Source of the DNA: Archegozetes longisetosus | Taxonomy: Eukaryota; Arthropoda; Arachnida; Sarcoptiformes; Trhypochthoniidae | Direction: 5' to 3' | Assembly (NCBI GenBank): GCA_018873245.2 | Contig: JAEMBT020000004.1 | Span: forward strand, 10,102,652 to 10,166,651 | Length of the DNA stretch: 64,000 nt | Shown here: in pieces, positions 35,658 to 47,859 of the stretch | Layout: each line of letters starts with the position of its first letter | How positions within the stretch are numbered: position 1 is the stretch's first letter | Notes under the pieces: generated by a model | Told to the model about the DNA's origin: nothing | The model's input: only the letters and a program-made list of their open reading frames with translations | The model's database searches: none | Translations under genes and position numbers: made by a program

Positions 35658-36885
35658 TTTCTTATATCGATGTTCGTTGCAATTATTTTCGATTTGTTAT
35701 AAATATTATTTTGGAAATACATTATCTTTTGGAATGATTGGCGGGTATTATAATGGCTAATATAACTCATATATCTCTATATAAAATGCTTCCTTCCCTC
35801 AAATTTGATCGCAATTAAACAGATTCAAAAGCAATTGCCTGCAACTGACTGTGATAGCAAATGAGTGCGGCGTGTCATCAAAACAATAAATGATAAGAGA
35901 TCACTGTTAACTAACTTAAGATTTCAACCCTTTAGTACAAAATAATACTAATTGATAACTAAGCACATACGAAAGAATATTTAAGATAATATTTTATTGC
36001 TGGCATTAAAGGTCAATAGATTTTAAGTTTAACGTTATTATTATTCAACATTATGTTAGAATATTGGCATATATTACACATTTTATTATCACATTAATCA
36101 CATAAATTGTATTCTTATATAAGATAGTTAATAATATTTATGTATTATTATTATTATTATTCGATGTTAAATAATGTATCTATAATTGTAAATAGAGAAA
36201 TTATCAATTCGACTTCATTATAGTTATGTAAAACTTCACGTAAACCATATTTTCTGTAGGTTATTATACATATTTAGATTTCCTATCAATTCTAAAGTAA
36301 AGCAGATTCCAAATTATAGTCAACGTAACTGTTGAAGACTTGGCTATTCTACAAAGTTGAAAGACAAGATTCTCGAAAACCTGCAATCGAATCATTAGTA
36401 TTCTGAACGAACTCAAGGATCAGTTTTTAGATTACTTTAAGAGAAAATTGTAAATATTTATGATTTTTAACCATCTGTGTAATAGTTGTAAATTAGACTG
36501 AAACAACTTATCAGTCAATTCCTAGATGTTATAATCACTTGTTAATTATAACCTAAACTTGTTTCTAAATTTCAATCTTATTTTAGCTTCTGTTTTTCTT
36601 TTACAATTGATAGCACATGAATGCATACTCTGGAGCATCAATTGTTGCGGCAGCTCATCGTTCTGCATCATAACCACTGTCAGATGTATTGTACAGAAAT
36701 GTAGATTTTTGTAAAAGAATTTTTTGTAAGAGAATATATTTGAGCGATTAAGTGTGTCCAAAAAATTGCTTTTATTTGTTACATATGATGAAAACTTTTA
36801 TTACGGTCGATAAAAAAGAGTTATATATTGAATACTTTACGAAAAACTATGTACTATCAATGAAAAAAATAAATATCAGTTTCAA
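35658..36885. other. Convergent 3' intergenic region
   Basis: 3' flanks of the CREBRF-like gene (+) and Sec20 (-). AT-rich with several AATAAA-type signals and a short (TTA)n run near 36,141-36,163. No gene seen. Confidence 0.5.
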
Positions 36886-38411
36886 TCATCTCCAAAATAG
36901 ACGTTTTGTCATTACATATAAAACACACGCAAAAAAGAAAGCCAGCGCTAAAATAATCAGTACTTTATCAGTGATTTCTCTTCGACCATATTTCGTTAGT
37001 AATTTTCTCGAATGCACTATAAGGTTAGCCATTGTCTTGAATTCTTCTTGTGTTTCAGTGACAACTGCAGACGAACTGACTAGACTCTGAAGTGTTTGCT
37101 CACTTTGTGTCACTTGTGAGGCCAATAAACGGCTAACAGCTTGCAGATTATCGGTAATAGTCGACGATTTATTGGTTAATATTTCTTTGTTGATTGTCGA
37201 CGCACCTCTTTGTCTCAAATTACTTCTATCGCTGTTTGTATTGAAAAGTTGTTCTCTTGTCTTCGATGTTATTAGCTTTTGACTCGAAGCTATTGCTCTT
37301 CTCAACGATATTGAGTTGGCTTCAAGTTGATTGCGATAGCCATCGATTTCGGTCTCGAGTGATTTCATCGCAGAAGCATTTGTCACTTCATTCGATAGTT
37401 TTGTTAATTCCTATTTGATGAAAAAATTTATCTAATTATATTCAATATAAAAATCATAAATGAAAGAATCAGAGGTCGAACGAATAAGTCTTACTGATCG
37501 ATGAACTAAATCTATTTTATTTTTAACTAATCTATTATTAACATTTTGATGAATAAAGTCTGTATTTATTTGAATATTGTGTTCGTAATGTTATCTCGTA
37601 TAGTGTTTGATAAAATTTGTTTAAATTGCGTGACAAAACATCATTTTTTAAAATTTAGGTTTTGCTTCATAATCCGCTGATTAAACTATACAAACATTGA
37701 GCCCAAAAAAGCCTGGAAAGCTTGGAGTTAAATTTTATTGAGATCTCAAAACCTTGCAACAAAATTTCGATAACAAGGAACTTATCAGGATTTATCTTGG
37801 AACTGTTGTAGAACGTGCTGCTATGACTTATCTTATTTCTATAGTAAATTTGGTTTGGTTTAGGCAAATGTCAGTATGAGATGCAACAACATGGCCCTCA
37901 GTTACAATGTGAAACCACTTATTATGTAATCATTGGTCTTGTAATTATTCTGTTCAACTTGTGGTCTAAAGGTTAGCAAATAACTTATATTTGAAAAAAT
38001 GAACTATTCATCCAAATATAGAGCAAATTGTATTAAGTAGTTTAAATATAATTATAATTACATCAATAACAGTCTTGTGTCGACGCATTTGCTTAGCTAC
38101 TTGTGAATTGAGAGCATTTAAATCATCACTATTCGTATTGCAGTCCAATATTTCCTTTAAAAAATTTGAAAATTAATTAATTAATTTGACCTCAAAATAC
38201 ATCAGATCACACAGTAGAGATAAAAACCACTTCAAATTTTACATAAAACTATCAAATTTATCATTAATCAAGATTTAAAAAATATATTAATTTAGCTTCA
38301 AATTCAGTTTCAAAGTAATGAATTAAGGCTTACTTTGATAAGAGATTTAACCATTAGATCGTTTTTGATGACTTCTTCTCTTAGCTGTTTTATCAAACGA
38401 TTTGAATCCAT
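36886..38411 (-). CDS. BNIP1: Sec20/BNIP1 SNARE of the ER
   Basis: Three exons, all phase 0, give 231 residues, close to human BNIP1 (228): 38411-38334, 38154-38062 and 37410-36886. The N-terminal helices are poorly conserved. The Sec20 SNARE-type helix is clear: STITDNLQAVSRLLASQV, EQTLQSLVSSS, EEFKTMANLI, then LLTKYGRREITDKVL. A C-terminal transmembrane segment (LALAFFFACVLYVMTKRLF) leads to a short basic tail. Sec20 is a Q-SNARE on the ER that receives retrograde COPI vesicles from the Golgi with Use1, Syntaxin18 and Sec22; BNIP1 also affects ER shape and autophagy. The tail ends RLFWR without an obvious KDEL-type signal. Confidence 0.92.
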
Positions 38412-38837
38412 AATGAATAATATTTATATTTCGTATAAAATCTAAATAATAATTAATAAGTAACTAACTAAAAGTCAATATTTCTGTTTGTATTGGTCTA
38501 TATGTCATGAAACACGTGTCCGACAACTGCATCAAAACAAATATCAGCTGAAAAACAATATAGGCTTTATTGAGTTTAAAGAAATCGTAGTTTTAACAAA
38601 AATCATTTTCAAAACTAAATCATCCAAACTCAATTTTTTAAGTCTAATCAATAAAAATAAGACAAAATTTGATAAGTTTATTAGCAGTTAAATGAGGTGT
38701 AGATTAAACAAAAGCTTGAGAGGATCCCGATTTCTAGTATGTCTAAGATATTGGAAGTCTGATCTATCCTTTTAATACTTTGACTCATTTTTAGTAACTT
38801 AAACATATTCTAGTCTTTAAAAGTCATTTAACCAAAT

Positions 38838-41800
38838 ATGCATTTAATATATAATTATTTAATATCACTATTGGTTGTATTCCTTACAATAATCGCACAA
38901 ATCGTTGTCTCAGATCAATTTCCGACTTGTCGTCCGGTAAGTTATTCTTCACACTCACCAATAAGTCCAATCCTATTGTCTATTAATTCAATTATTTTCA
39001 ATCCATTTATTTGGTTGTTTTCTTTTATTAATATTTGATCATTTTTATTGACTTCTAGGAAGATTTTAAGTATGATTTTACAGAATGTGATGAATTCGGT
39101 GGTCGTTGGAGAGTGTCAGTTCCAGAGAATCCCAAAAAGTGCACTGGCGGAGCACCAAACGCTCCGATTCGAGTCGACAAATGCTGTACGTCGTTTCTTC
39201 ATTAATCCATTAATACTTTTTATAACAAACTATTATTATCAATATCTTAATCAATAACTTATTTATAAACATATTGCCTGTTATTTAATGATTGAACTGA
39301 ACACAAACTGTTGTATTGACTGAATTGATAGACACGTCATGCGATTCTGGACAATTCTTCAACAGTACATCCCTTTTGTGTCAAAAGTGTGAGCCCGGAT
39401 TCTATTCATTGGGCGGTGGCATCAGAATTGAGTTATTCAATGCAACCGCATTGCCATCAGGTTTTCATATCATGACTCAAAACACACGCTCATCGTCTCC
39501 TTGTATCGGTATTGTATCTCCAATTAATTGATCATTGATTTTCGTTTAAAGTTTTGAATTAATTCTGATTAACGTTTGAAAGGCTGGCACATAAATTCGA
39601 ATTATATCGAATCGATGTCCAACTATTCAGACGGTGGTTGCGTTTCAGTAATTTCATATACGGTTAAAATTGTTAAGAGAGGAAAACTTCGTTTCACATA
39701 TCAATATTCGATTCCCGAAGATTTGGCGTCTGCCACGCTTTTCACATTCCATTATCGCAATTATGATGAGAGCGGAGACGAGGACTCTACTGGTTTTAAT
39801 TTTGATAATTATGTCATTAAATTTCCATCAGCTACTAGTGAACAACAAAAGTGGAAATCAATGGAAATCAAACTACCGAACCCTGGACTCTATGTTTTCG
39901 TTTGGAAAAGTGTGATAATTGGTCATTCAAAAGGTTTAGGTACTACTCCTCTTCCTCTTCGCACTCGATCTCCTGCTACTTTCGATGGGCCTCCCGGTAC
40001 TCATTCGGATGTTGGTGTTATAAGAATTAAGAGTTTATATGTTGATGGTGTCGCCTATGCCTCTGAGTGTAGCCCTTGTGAACCTGGAACCTATAGTGAT
40101 ACTGTTGGTTCAGAATTATGTACTCCTTGCCCTTCAAATACAGCGTATCCGAAAACTGGTGCTGTTAAATGCAATCCATGTAATCCGACCACAGAATACG
40201 CTCCAAGAGGTTCCGATCATTGCTTTGAGAAACCAGTTTGTGGCCACAATGATTACTATAGAATTGCCTCAGAATGCGATTTGGCTAAAGGACGTCAACT
40301 GATTAGCTATAAATGGATTGAACCAAAAATTTGTCGCGACACGAATAACGTATTCCCAAAATCTCGGTTTCAGCCATGTAATGAAACGAGTAGAAACTCG
40401 GATTCCAATCAAGTTTGTAATTTAGGAATGGAGTTGAGAGATGATGGTAAATGTCATTTCTGTAAAGTCAATCAATATCGTGACGAAACCATGGAAAAAT
40501 GTAAACAATGTCCGCCGTCTACTTCTCCATTCTACGCACTTTCATATAAAGTATGGCGCACCGGAAAATCTGGTAATACGTCTTTACCTGAATATTTCTC
40601 AACTCAATGTGCGAGAAGTGATGGCGAAAATGAATACGATTGCGATGATTCGGTCGCATGGCAGTCAAACGCTGGAACTGAACAGTACATCAGAACAGGT
40701 CCATCAACTTTACTCGGATCATACCTCGTTCTTAGTCTAACAGTTCCTGGATTTCGTATACAAACCGGTGGAGAAATAACTTTCAATTTTGAAATCGAAT
40801 GTGATTCTGAAGACAAATGTAATTTCATTTTCATGGAATCGAAAGGAAGTGGAAGATTGTCTCAACAAACCAGTTTCATTAATCAATGGAACGGACAAAC
40901 AATCGGAATTCAGACCTATAGATATCGTATCGAACAAAATGTTTCGGTTTCCTTCAGTTGGGTTTTCAGAAGGCAAAAAAGTTTTCAGAGCTATGTAAAA
41001 ATATATGAAATAACTCTGACAAATCCTATGGTAGGCTCTGCTATAAAATGCAATCCTTGTCCTCAAGGAAGTGGTCGTAATTGTGTTCCGTGTCCTTATG
41101 GACAATACTTGAATGTAGATAAGGGATCGGATGATCTCGAGGGTTCTAGAAGCAGAAATAGAGCCAGTTCTAATACACCAGAACAATGCTTACAATGTCC
41201 TAAAAATACTATTATCAATTCGAGTCTAGCATTCCCAGTCGGACGTCAGAATTCATGCATTCCATGTGGTCCGAGTTTAGCAGATTATAAAGGAATAAGT
41301 TGTTACAGTGATTGTCACGTGAATATTGACGGCGATTCGTTCGATTTGAGTCAATTGAAACAACCCTTAATTTACAAGGGCGGACATCTGTTCACAGCTG
41401 GTGGAACACAATATTTTCATCTGTTTAATATCACCCTTTGTGGTAAACCAGAATTCGGGGCCGTTTGTCTCAATAACATCTCATCATTTGGCTCGTCAGA
41501 TGCAGCAGAAGAAGAATATGGCATTCATTCCATGATTTGTCGATCAACTATTATACCTGATAGAGAACAGATATACGGGACCCAATCCGTTAGTTTAGGT
41601 ATTGCTTGCTTGACATCATCTATACGGATATTGGATAAGGAATTTCTAATCACTTTAACCTTATTTACTATTAGGTGACGAATTAATCGGAATCACTCGT
41701 TCGACAACTTATAAAAACATAACAGTTCACCCAGAATTTCAAACAACAAATAGTGATTTGCATTTCTATTATTCAACAAGAGTTCCGACCGCTGCCTGTC

Positions 41801-42369
41801 TTAGCGGTAGGCGTTTAACACTAACAGTGAGATGTGCTCCCGATCTCGAAGAAAGTATGGCGATTTCTACACCGAAAGCATGTCCTGACGGAACTTGTGA
41901 TGGATGTAATTTTCATCTTCTGGTTAGAACAAAAACTGCTGCTGCATGTCGTTTGTGTCGACCTTCAGATTACCAGACTGTTATCGGAGAATGTGTTGAT
42001 GGCTTTCAACAGGTTCACTTTGTTAATCCTAAAGGTTGTATTCTATCAGCTGACGGACAGATTCCTGTTAAAACAAGACCATGTTCTGTCATTCCACGAC
42101 AAGTTCAAATTGGCATAGCTTTGGTTGCTGCTCTCGGAGTGATTTTATTGGTTTTAGTGTTTCATTTCTGGAAGAAAAATCGTAATTTGGAATATAAGTA
42201 TTGTAAACTTATTGAAGGAAATGAAAAAAGTGCTGAATGCTGTGCTGAAGACGATGATGAATATGATAATGAAGATCAAGTCATAGTTCATGGAAAAAAG
42301 CATAAGGAAGCTCATGATGGAGGATATGAAACAATACAGTTGACTAAACATAACGAAGAAATGATTTAA
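38838..42369 (+). CDS. ELAPOR1: ELAPOR/EIG121-family transmembrane receptor
   Basis: Five exons in consistent phase: 38838-38936, 39059-39185, 39332-39508, 39583-41598 and 41675-42369. They encode 1,037 residues, against about 1,013 for human ELAPOR1 (KIAA1324). A signal peptide occupies roughly the first 25 residues. The ectodomain has repeated growth-factor-receptor-like cysteine modules (CQKCEPGFYS, CSPCEPGTYSD, CKQCPPST, CLQCPKNT). A mannose-6-phosphate-receptor-homology-type domain starts at CHVNIDGDSFDLSQL. One membrane span (IGIALVAALGVILLVLVF) near 42,110 precedes an acidic cytosolic tail with a GGYETIQL sequence. Family members sit in late endosomes, lysosomes and the trans-Golgi and influence autophagy and granule maturation. 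ELAPOR1 and ELAPOR2 cannot be told apart here: one ancestral gene is likely. Confidence 0.9.
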
Positions 42370-43117
42370 ATCCATATCGAGTTTATAAATATAAGCTCCT
42401 GATTGATCGAAAAGCTTACAATTATTGTACTTATACATTTATAAGAGTACGCATGGAAACAGTTCTTAATAGTGCCTATTCACTCATGAATTAAGTGTAT
42501 TTTAATTTTTTAACTATGATATTACTTTAATTTAACCATATGATAAATTCTATAAGTATTGCATTTACATCATTATGGATGTCGAATGTCCTCATATTTT
42601 TATATCGTCAAAATTTCGTTTCTTAAAACTTATTTTTCTGATCATGTCCTGTGATCTTAATCAGTATTATTTAAAATATTGCTTTTAAATTTTTTGTGAT
42701 TTTAGTCATTTTGAAATGAATGCAATTAAATCATTCCATTTAATTATATTTATCAAATATTTATCAATGAATAATCTTTATGTAGTATTCAAAGTACTTG
42801 TCAAGTATCTCAAGATTATTTATGTTAAATCTAATGTTATTAACTGATGAGATTAATCATTATTACTAATTATTTATTGGATATTGTATTCTGAGAATTA
42901 ACAAGACTCTTATGTTTAAACTTAATAAAATCGATTCTCGAGATCTTCAATCCAAATAACGAATCGGTGCGTTTCTGTGTCTCAGTTTATTTATCTCTAG
43001 GGATTTTTCTAATACCTGCTTTGCATATCTGTAATTTAGCCAATTATAGCAATGCGTTTCATGTAGTTTATGTTAGACTGAAATTAAAGCTTTCAAAAGT
43101 GATATGAGTAATGAGAT
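42370..43117. other. 3' flank of the ELAPOR gene
   Basis: AT-rich 3' flank without a gene. The Fanzor element starts at 43,122. Confidence 0.5.
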
Positions 43118-45116
43118 TTAACCTTTTAAAGACCGATTTTGTGATCAATAAAGATTACAAAAGGTACCAAATTAGATAGCCTTCCAATGGGGGAGCAATC
43201 AACAAAAATGTTGACTTTCCCTTGAGAAACACTTTGGGTTAGACAAGTTTTGTACAAAATATTTAGCTTTATATAAAATGTTTCTTGCTGCGTTTACATC
43301 GCGATTCCACACTTTTTTGCAATTTGGACAAAATTGAAAACGATGTGGTGATTCAGATGTATTACACTGTTGATGGCAATTTGAACATAACTTTGTTGTT
43401 CTAAATTCGTCTGTTAAGTGAACGACACAGTTTTTGTTCCGTCTTAACGATAAATACAACTTTTTTAATGGTGTCTTACAGTAGCCTTTAATAAAGGGTT
43501 GAATTTTTCCATTTCCATAGGCTATAAATGTTTTCTTTCCATCATTTGTTTTTGCAATCTCGTTTGATTTCTTATCTAAAACCTTCTGTGCATTAATTTG
43601 TCTATCCCATTTCAATCGTGATACAGTTTTTCTGGTAAAAGTGTTCTGTAGTTTATCAAAAATTTTAATTGTAATTTTGTGTATTCTAAATAGTCATACT
43701 TCCTGCTAATAACAATGTTTTGAGATTTTTCAATCTTTTCCCTTTCTTTTACAACCTCGGACAAAACATCTCCAGTCATTTTTTTCAAACGCTTTTTCTG
43801 TGAAACTCTTTGGTATCATATCTGTAACTCGAACTTTTATATAAATGATTCTTTTCGTCTTTTACCATACCGAACATATATCGAGCGCCTGGATCTATTC
43901 CAACAAAACTAGAAAACTCATTATTAATTATACTATATTTTAATTGACTCAAAACATCTTTTGGTTTTGAACTTTCTCTGATTTTTCTGGTCATGTGAAT
44001 TGAAACATTAATTCCGTCTGTAGAGAATGATGCTGCAAAGCTAACATTGTTTTTAAGATTTTCAAATTTATTTATCTTAAAATATTCAGACCAATATGCT
44101 TTGGCATTATCTCTAAAATTTTTAGAATTTCTGTCATATTTATTTTCAATTAAATGTAATGATGCTAACAATTCTCTGAAAGCATCAGTTGTATAGAGTA
44201 TATGCTTTCTGCCAAAGCTAAATATCGGAAACAAATTAAATGATTTTACTCTTTGCATTCCTTCTGCTTTTTCTAAATCTCGAAAATGATTAAAATAAGT
44301 TTGCAACTTAAATAGAAAGTTAATATATTTCCACCAAGATGTTTCGAGTTCAACGAATGAAAATTCGTTAGACAACCTAAACTCAGTTCTAAATGCTTTG
44401 AGATATTCGTTTGGAATAGATTCTTCAGAGGCGCGTTTCTCGAACAGGTGTTTCAATATTTGATACAAAATCTTTTTATCAATATTAGGAAATTTAAGTT
44501 TAAAATATCTTTTAACCCTTGGATACATGTGAATTATAATATTGTTCTTAACATTTGTTTCAAAGATCTTTGCAGCATTCTGAATCAAATAAGTTCGGTA
44601 TTTCCCATCATAGATTTTATCCTTAACTAATCGTAACTTTTTAAACTCTTTATCTAATTTATTTTTTCCTTTCAACTGATAGAAAAAGTTCAAAAAATTT
44701 GGTCTTTTATTAATATTTAATTCAGACTGAAGCAATTTGCAATAATGAAAATTAAATAATAGCGATACTTCAATCATTAATGAAGAAATTTCTAGAACGT
44801 CTTCATTAATTTTTGAAATTAAATTTTCATTTTTCTTCGCAAATTTATTTAGACCACATTTAATAGTGAATGTTTCAGTTTTAAAGTTAATATTATTCAT
44901 TCGTCGCTTCAGAGGTGGCATATAATTCTTACATTTTTTGCTGGAGCGACGTTTGTGGCCATAATTATTACAGGACTTACAATAATCAGACATTTTTTAA
45001 ATAAGTAATTAATTTCGAGGATTTTTATGTATTTTTATCATAAATCTTATCAATTAAATCACTCTAATTTATAACTTTTTGATAACAATAGTTAACATCG
45101 GTCTTTAAAAGGTTAA
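43118..45116. mobile_element. 1,991 bp Fanzor-carrying transposon with TTAA duplication
   Basis: TTAA (43118-43121) precedes CCTTTTAAAGACCGAT (43122-43137). The exact inverted 16-mer ATCGGTCTTTAAAAGG ends at 45112 and is followed by TTAA (45113-45116). TTAA duplication and CCY ends are the mark of piggyBac-type transposases. The interior contains only a Fanzor-type gene on the minus strand and no room for a piggyBac transposase, so the element would be moved in trans. The gene ends 77 bp from the left terminus. Confidence 0.85.
43199..44993 (-). CDS. Fanzor (eukaryotic TnpB/OrfB-type) RNA-guided nuclease, frame interrupted
   Basis: The ATG at 44993 starts a 402-codon frame with an N-terminal zinc-knuckle-like CKSCNNYGHKRRSSKKC, a long helical middle, and RuvC-I: STDGINVSIHM followed by VGIDPGARYMFG (catalytic Asp). 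The frame breaks at about 43,785. A second frame (KKRLKKMTGDVLSEV) runs to about 43,650. A third gives KIFDKLQNTFTRK and then, to the stop at 43199, FIAYGNGKIQPFIKGY, TDEFRTTKLCSNCHQQC, FCPNCKKVWNRDVNAARNIL. The last two are the four-Cys zinc ribbon and RuvC-III Asp. The Glu of TDEFRT is the candidate RuvC-II residue, displaced as in known Fanzors. Total length would be about 600 residues. Both breaks lie at or next to A/T homopolymers, so either decay or assembly indels are possible. Fanzors use a guide RNA encoded near the element end to cut DNA. Confidence 0.8.
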
Positions 45117-45898
45117 AAAAGGACTTACATTATTGCTGAACATATATAACTCGTGTCACAAAGTGGCTGTTGATTGAAAAATTCACTCAAATATTTCTTG
45201 GAACAGAATCAACAGATTAATTAAATTTACAAAATATATACACAAAGATTAAATCTAAGATAACACAAAAGAAGTATAAAATTTCGAGTTATAATCCAAA
45301 GTTTTTGAGAATTTCAATAAGTTTGAAAATTTGTTTACAACTAAATACAAAGTTTTTAACCACCACTATTTTGACACGAACTATAACTAATATAAGTATT
45401 ACATTTATACATTAACTAATGATTTTTTACAATAATTATTATGAGACCTAATGTCGATTGACTTCTCTAAACTTCTGACTTAAAACACACTCAAACAACG
45501 AATGAGTTGAATTGCAGTTTTTGACTGAAAGCACACTTAAATGATTGATTATAATAGCAAAATAGCAGTATACTGGACGCAACAACTTTTTGCCTGCTTA
45601 AGCCAAGTTAGAAACAATTGCATTAAATGTCTCGAACCAATAAAATCTATTGACTGCCTGTCATTTTGACCTATCATCGATTTCTGTTTTGAGCATTTGT
45701 CTCAAACATGTATTGATTGAGATATAATCCGATAGCTATCTGTTTATTGAAAGTGTTAGCATAAAAGCTTGTATTAGATTTGGTATTAAAAACCTTAGAT
45801 CTAGATCTGGCGAAAGTGTGTTGCCTGTTCGAGAGTGTCGCCAACAATTATTTTGTAAACAACAGAAAACAGTAGTTATGTACAGTTTAAGTTGAAAA
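45117..45898. other. Gene-free AT-rich sequence
   Basis: Between the Fanzor element and its partial second copy. No coding or RNA gene seen. Confidence 0.4.
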
Positions 45899-46073
45899 TA
45901 CGTTTGTGGCCATAAGTATTACAAGACTAATAATAATCAGACATTTTAAAAAATTAATTTCGTGGATTTTCATGTCTTTTTACAAGTCTTATCAGTTAAA
46001 ACATTGTAATTCATAACTTTTTCATAACGAATTATTGTTACCAATTGGTAACATTGGTCTTTAAAGATTTAAG
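45899..46073. mobile_element. Truncated second copy of the Fanzor element (right end only)
   Basis: CGTTTGTGGCCATAAGTATT at 45899 matches 44951 onward, and the match continues through ACATTGGTCTTTAAAGATT near 46,070 with small indels. It covers the 5' end of the Fanzor gene (first ~14 codons, now containing a stop) and the terminal region, whose 16-mer is degraded. It shows the family is multicopy and partly old. Confidence 0.75.
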
Positions 46074-46366
46074 TTTAGTTAAAGTTGGCTAATTCTAAAT
46101 AAGTTGTACTGCGTTTGAAGAGTATAGTTGGAGAACGCGATTCGCAAATTTGCAAAACTAACTGATCGGTAAACCGACTGGACAAAAGTGTTGAATCAAA
46201 TTCTAATCAAAATGCTAACAGTTGTACAAAGTTAAATAATGTCTTCTTAAATTTAGATGAAAAAAGTAAAATCATAACTATTTCGAACTAGACAATTTTC
46301 GAAATGAAATTTTCAAAATATACACATTCGACAGTCTCAGATAATGTCAGATTTTAATCTTTAGTC

Positions 46367-46981
46367 CACTGCCGTAGCCAGCTTTTTTGGTCTGGGGGGC
46401 TAAATGTCTGAAAATTCTCAGTTAAGCTTTATTTAATCAAAATTTAATACAATACAATTTTCCTGTTACAATGATTTTTACCAAATCCAATGGCAAAATT
46501 ATCTAGATTAATAGATAATGCAATTTCTCTTTCAATCGAAATAAGAGCCAAACCGTTTAATCTGTCATTAGACATCGAAATTCTCAAATAAGTTTTAATT
46601 CTTCTTAATGTTGAAAAACTCTTTTCACACAAAACATTAACACATCCTATAGTTAATGATATCTTAAAATACTTTAATAAATCTGGCATAGAGTTTGAAT
46701 AATCAGTTAATTTTTCATAGACATTAAAAGTATCTTCGCATTCATAGAATAATAATTTTGGAGTTTCAGAATTTGACTTTAAATTTTCTAGATTCAAACA
46801 ATAATGAGTAGCAAAAGGCTTCATAATTTCAAAGTTCATGAAATGTTTGGGTATTGGATAGCAAGCGCTAACTCCCATTAAAATATCTGTTAATTTATTA
46901 TCAAACCTTTGATTTAACTTAAACTTTGAAAAACCTTTGGGGGGCTATAGCCCCCCTAGCCTCCCGCTGGCTACGGCTGTG
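46367..46981. mobile_element. 615 bp hAT element with perfect 8 bp duplication
   Basis: CTTTAGTC occurs at 46359-46366 and again at 46982-46989. The ends CACTGCCGTAGCCAGC and, inverted, CACAGCCGTAGCCAGC match except for one base. GGGGGGCTA follows internally on both sides. Inside is only the C-terminal part of a transposase, so this is an internally deleted, fairly recent insertion. Confidence 0.88.
46444..46878 (-). pseudogene. hAT transposase C-terminal fragment
   Basis: About 145 codons on the minus strand with the hAT dimerisation domain: VNVLCEKSFSTLRRIKTYLR, then MSNDRLNGLALISIER. This resembles ZMYM/DUF4371-type hAT transposases. The catalytic core and zinc finger are missing, so it cannot act alone. 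The frame is uninterrupted, consistent with recent deletion rather than slow decay. Confidence 0.82.
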
Positions 46982-46989
46982 CTTTAGTC

Positions 46990-47859
46990 CCTATATTATA
47001 ACCTTTGAGTAAAGTTGATCTCAACCTTACTCAAAAGTTATGATAAGAATTAGGATTTCACAACAGTATCTGAAGTCAAGATCTGACTCTTCAATCAACT
47101 ATTCGTCATTTCTATGAAAATGATTTCAAGTTCTCTACTATTTATAGTTAGGAAAAGGATTGAAGAATTAGGGATTAAGCATAAACAGGATTAATAAGGC
47201 TTAAATTCATTCAGTTTGCTTTTATTAAGCTCTCAGCTGAATAGATTTTGTGCAAAATATAATTGGCTTAAAGTTTGAACAAATAAAACTAAACACTCGG
47301 AAATAGAAGAGGAAATAGTGCTCCGTGAACACCTATAACTGTTATTGATGAAAGCCCTCACGTTTTTCAAGTTTTACCGCACTTTTTGTAACCGTGTCTC
47401 ATTAAATTTAATCAAACGTCTCATTAATTAATCAAAAGTAAGTCTTGTTTCTATTATTATTTATATTATCTTTATTAATAACTAAATAATTGAGTGACAT
47501 ATAGAGTTTTGAGTTTGTCTTATCGTTGTTTCAGTCAATAATATAATTAACGAAATGTTGCGAAGGCATTGACCACATTATTGGTGTCAAAACTAATATT
47601 CATTTCGTTTGTCATATCTATGATTGTCTCTTCCAAATAAATTCATGTATCGATTGTTTTATCAACTATTTTGTTACTTTTTATGCATTTATTTACTGTT
47701 TGACCAAAAGTGTACTTAATGCGTTTTTATAATTAATGTGTGATTTGACTCATTTTTTTAATTGAAGTGAAATTAATGCCAAATAAAAGCTATTATTTGA
47801 TAGTCGATTAGATTTTGATAAGTGTTCAAAAATTTGAATAAAATCAGATTAAGAATAAG
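46990..47859. other. Upstream region of the Vreteno-like gene
   Basis: No coding sequence seen between the hAT insertion and the proposed ATG at 47860. It likely includes promoter and 5' leader, but no motif is assignable. Confidence 0.3.

Noticed and set aside
36141..36163. (TTA)n microsatellite
   Set aside because: Short simple repeat with nothing remarkable.
36752..37090. Plus-strand ORF opposite the Sec20 last exon
   Set aside because: Antisense shadow of a clearly conserved coding exon.
40737..41186. Minus-strand ORF in the ELAPOR gene
   Set aside because: Shadow frame opposite conserved cysteine-rich coding sequence.
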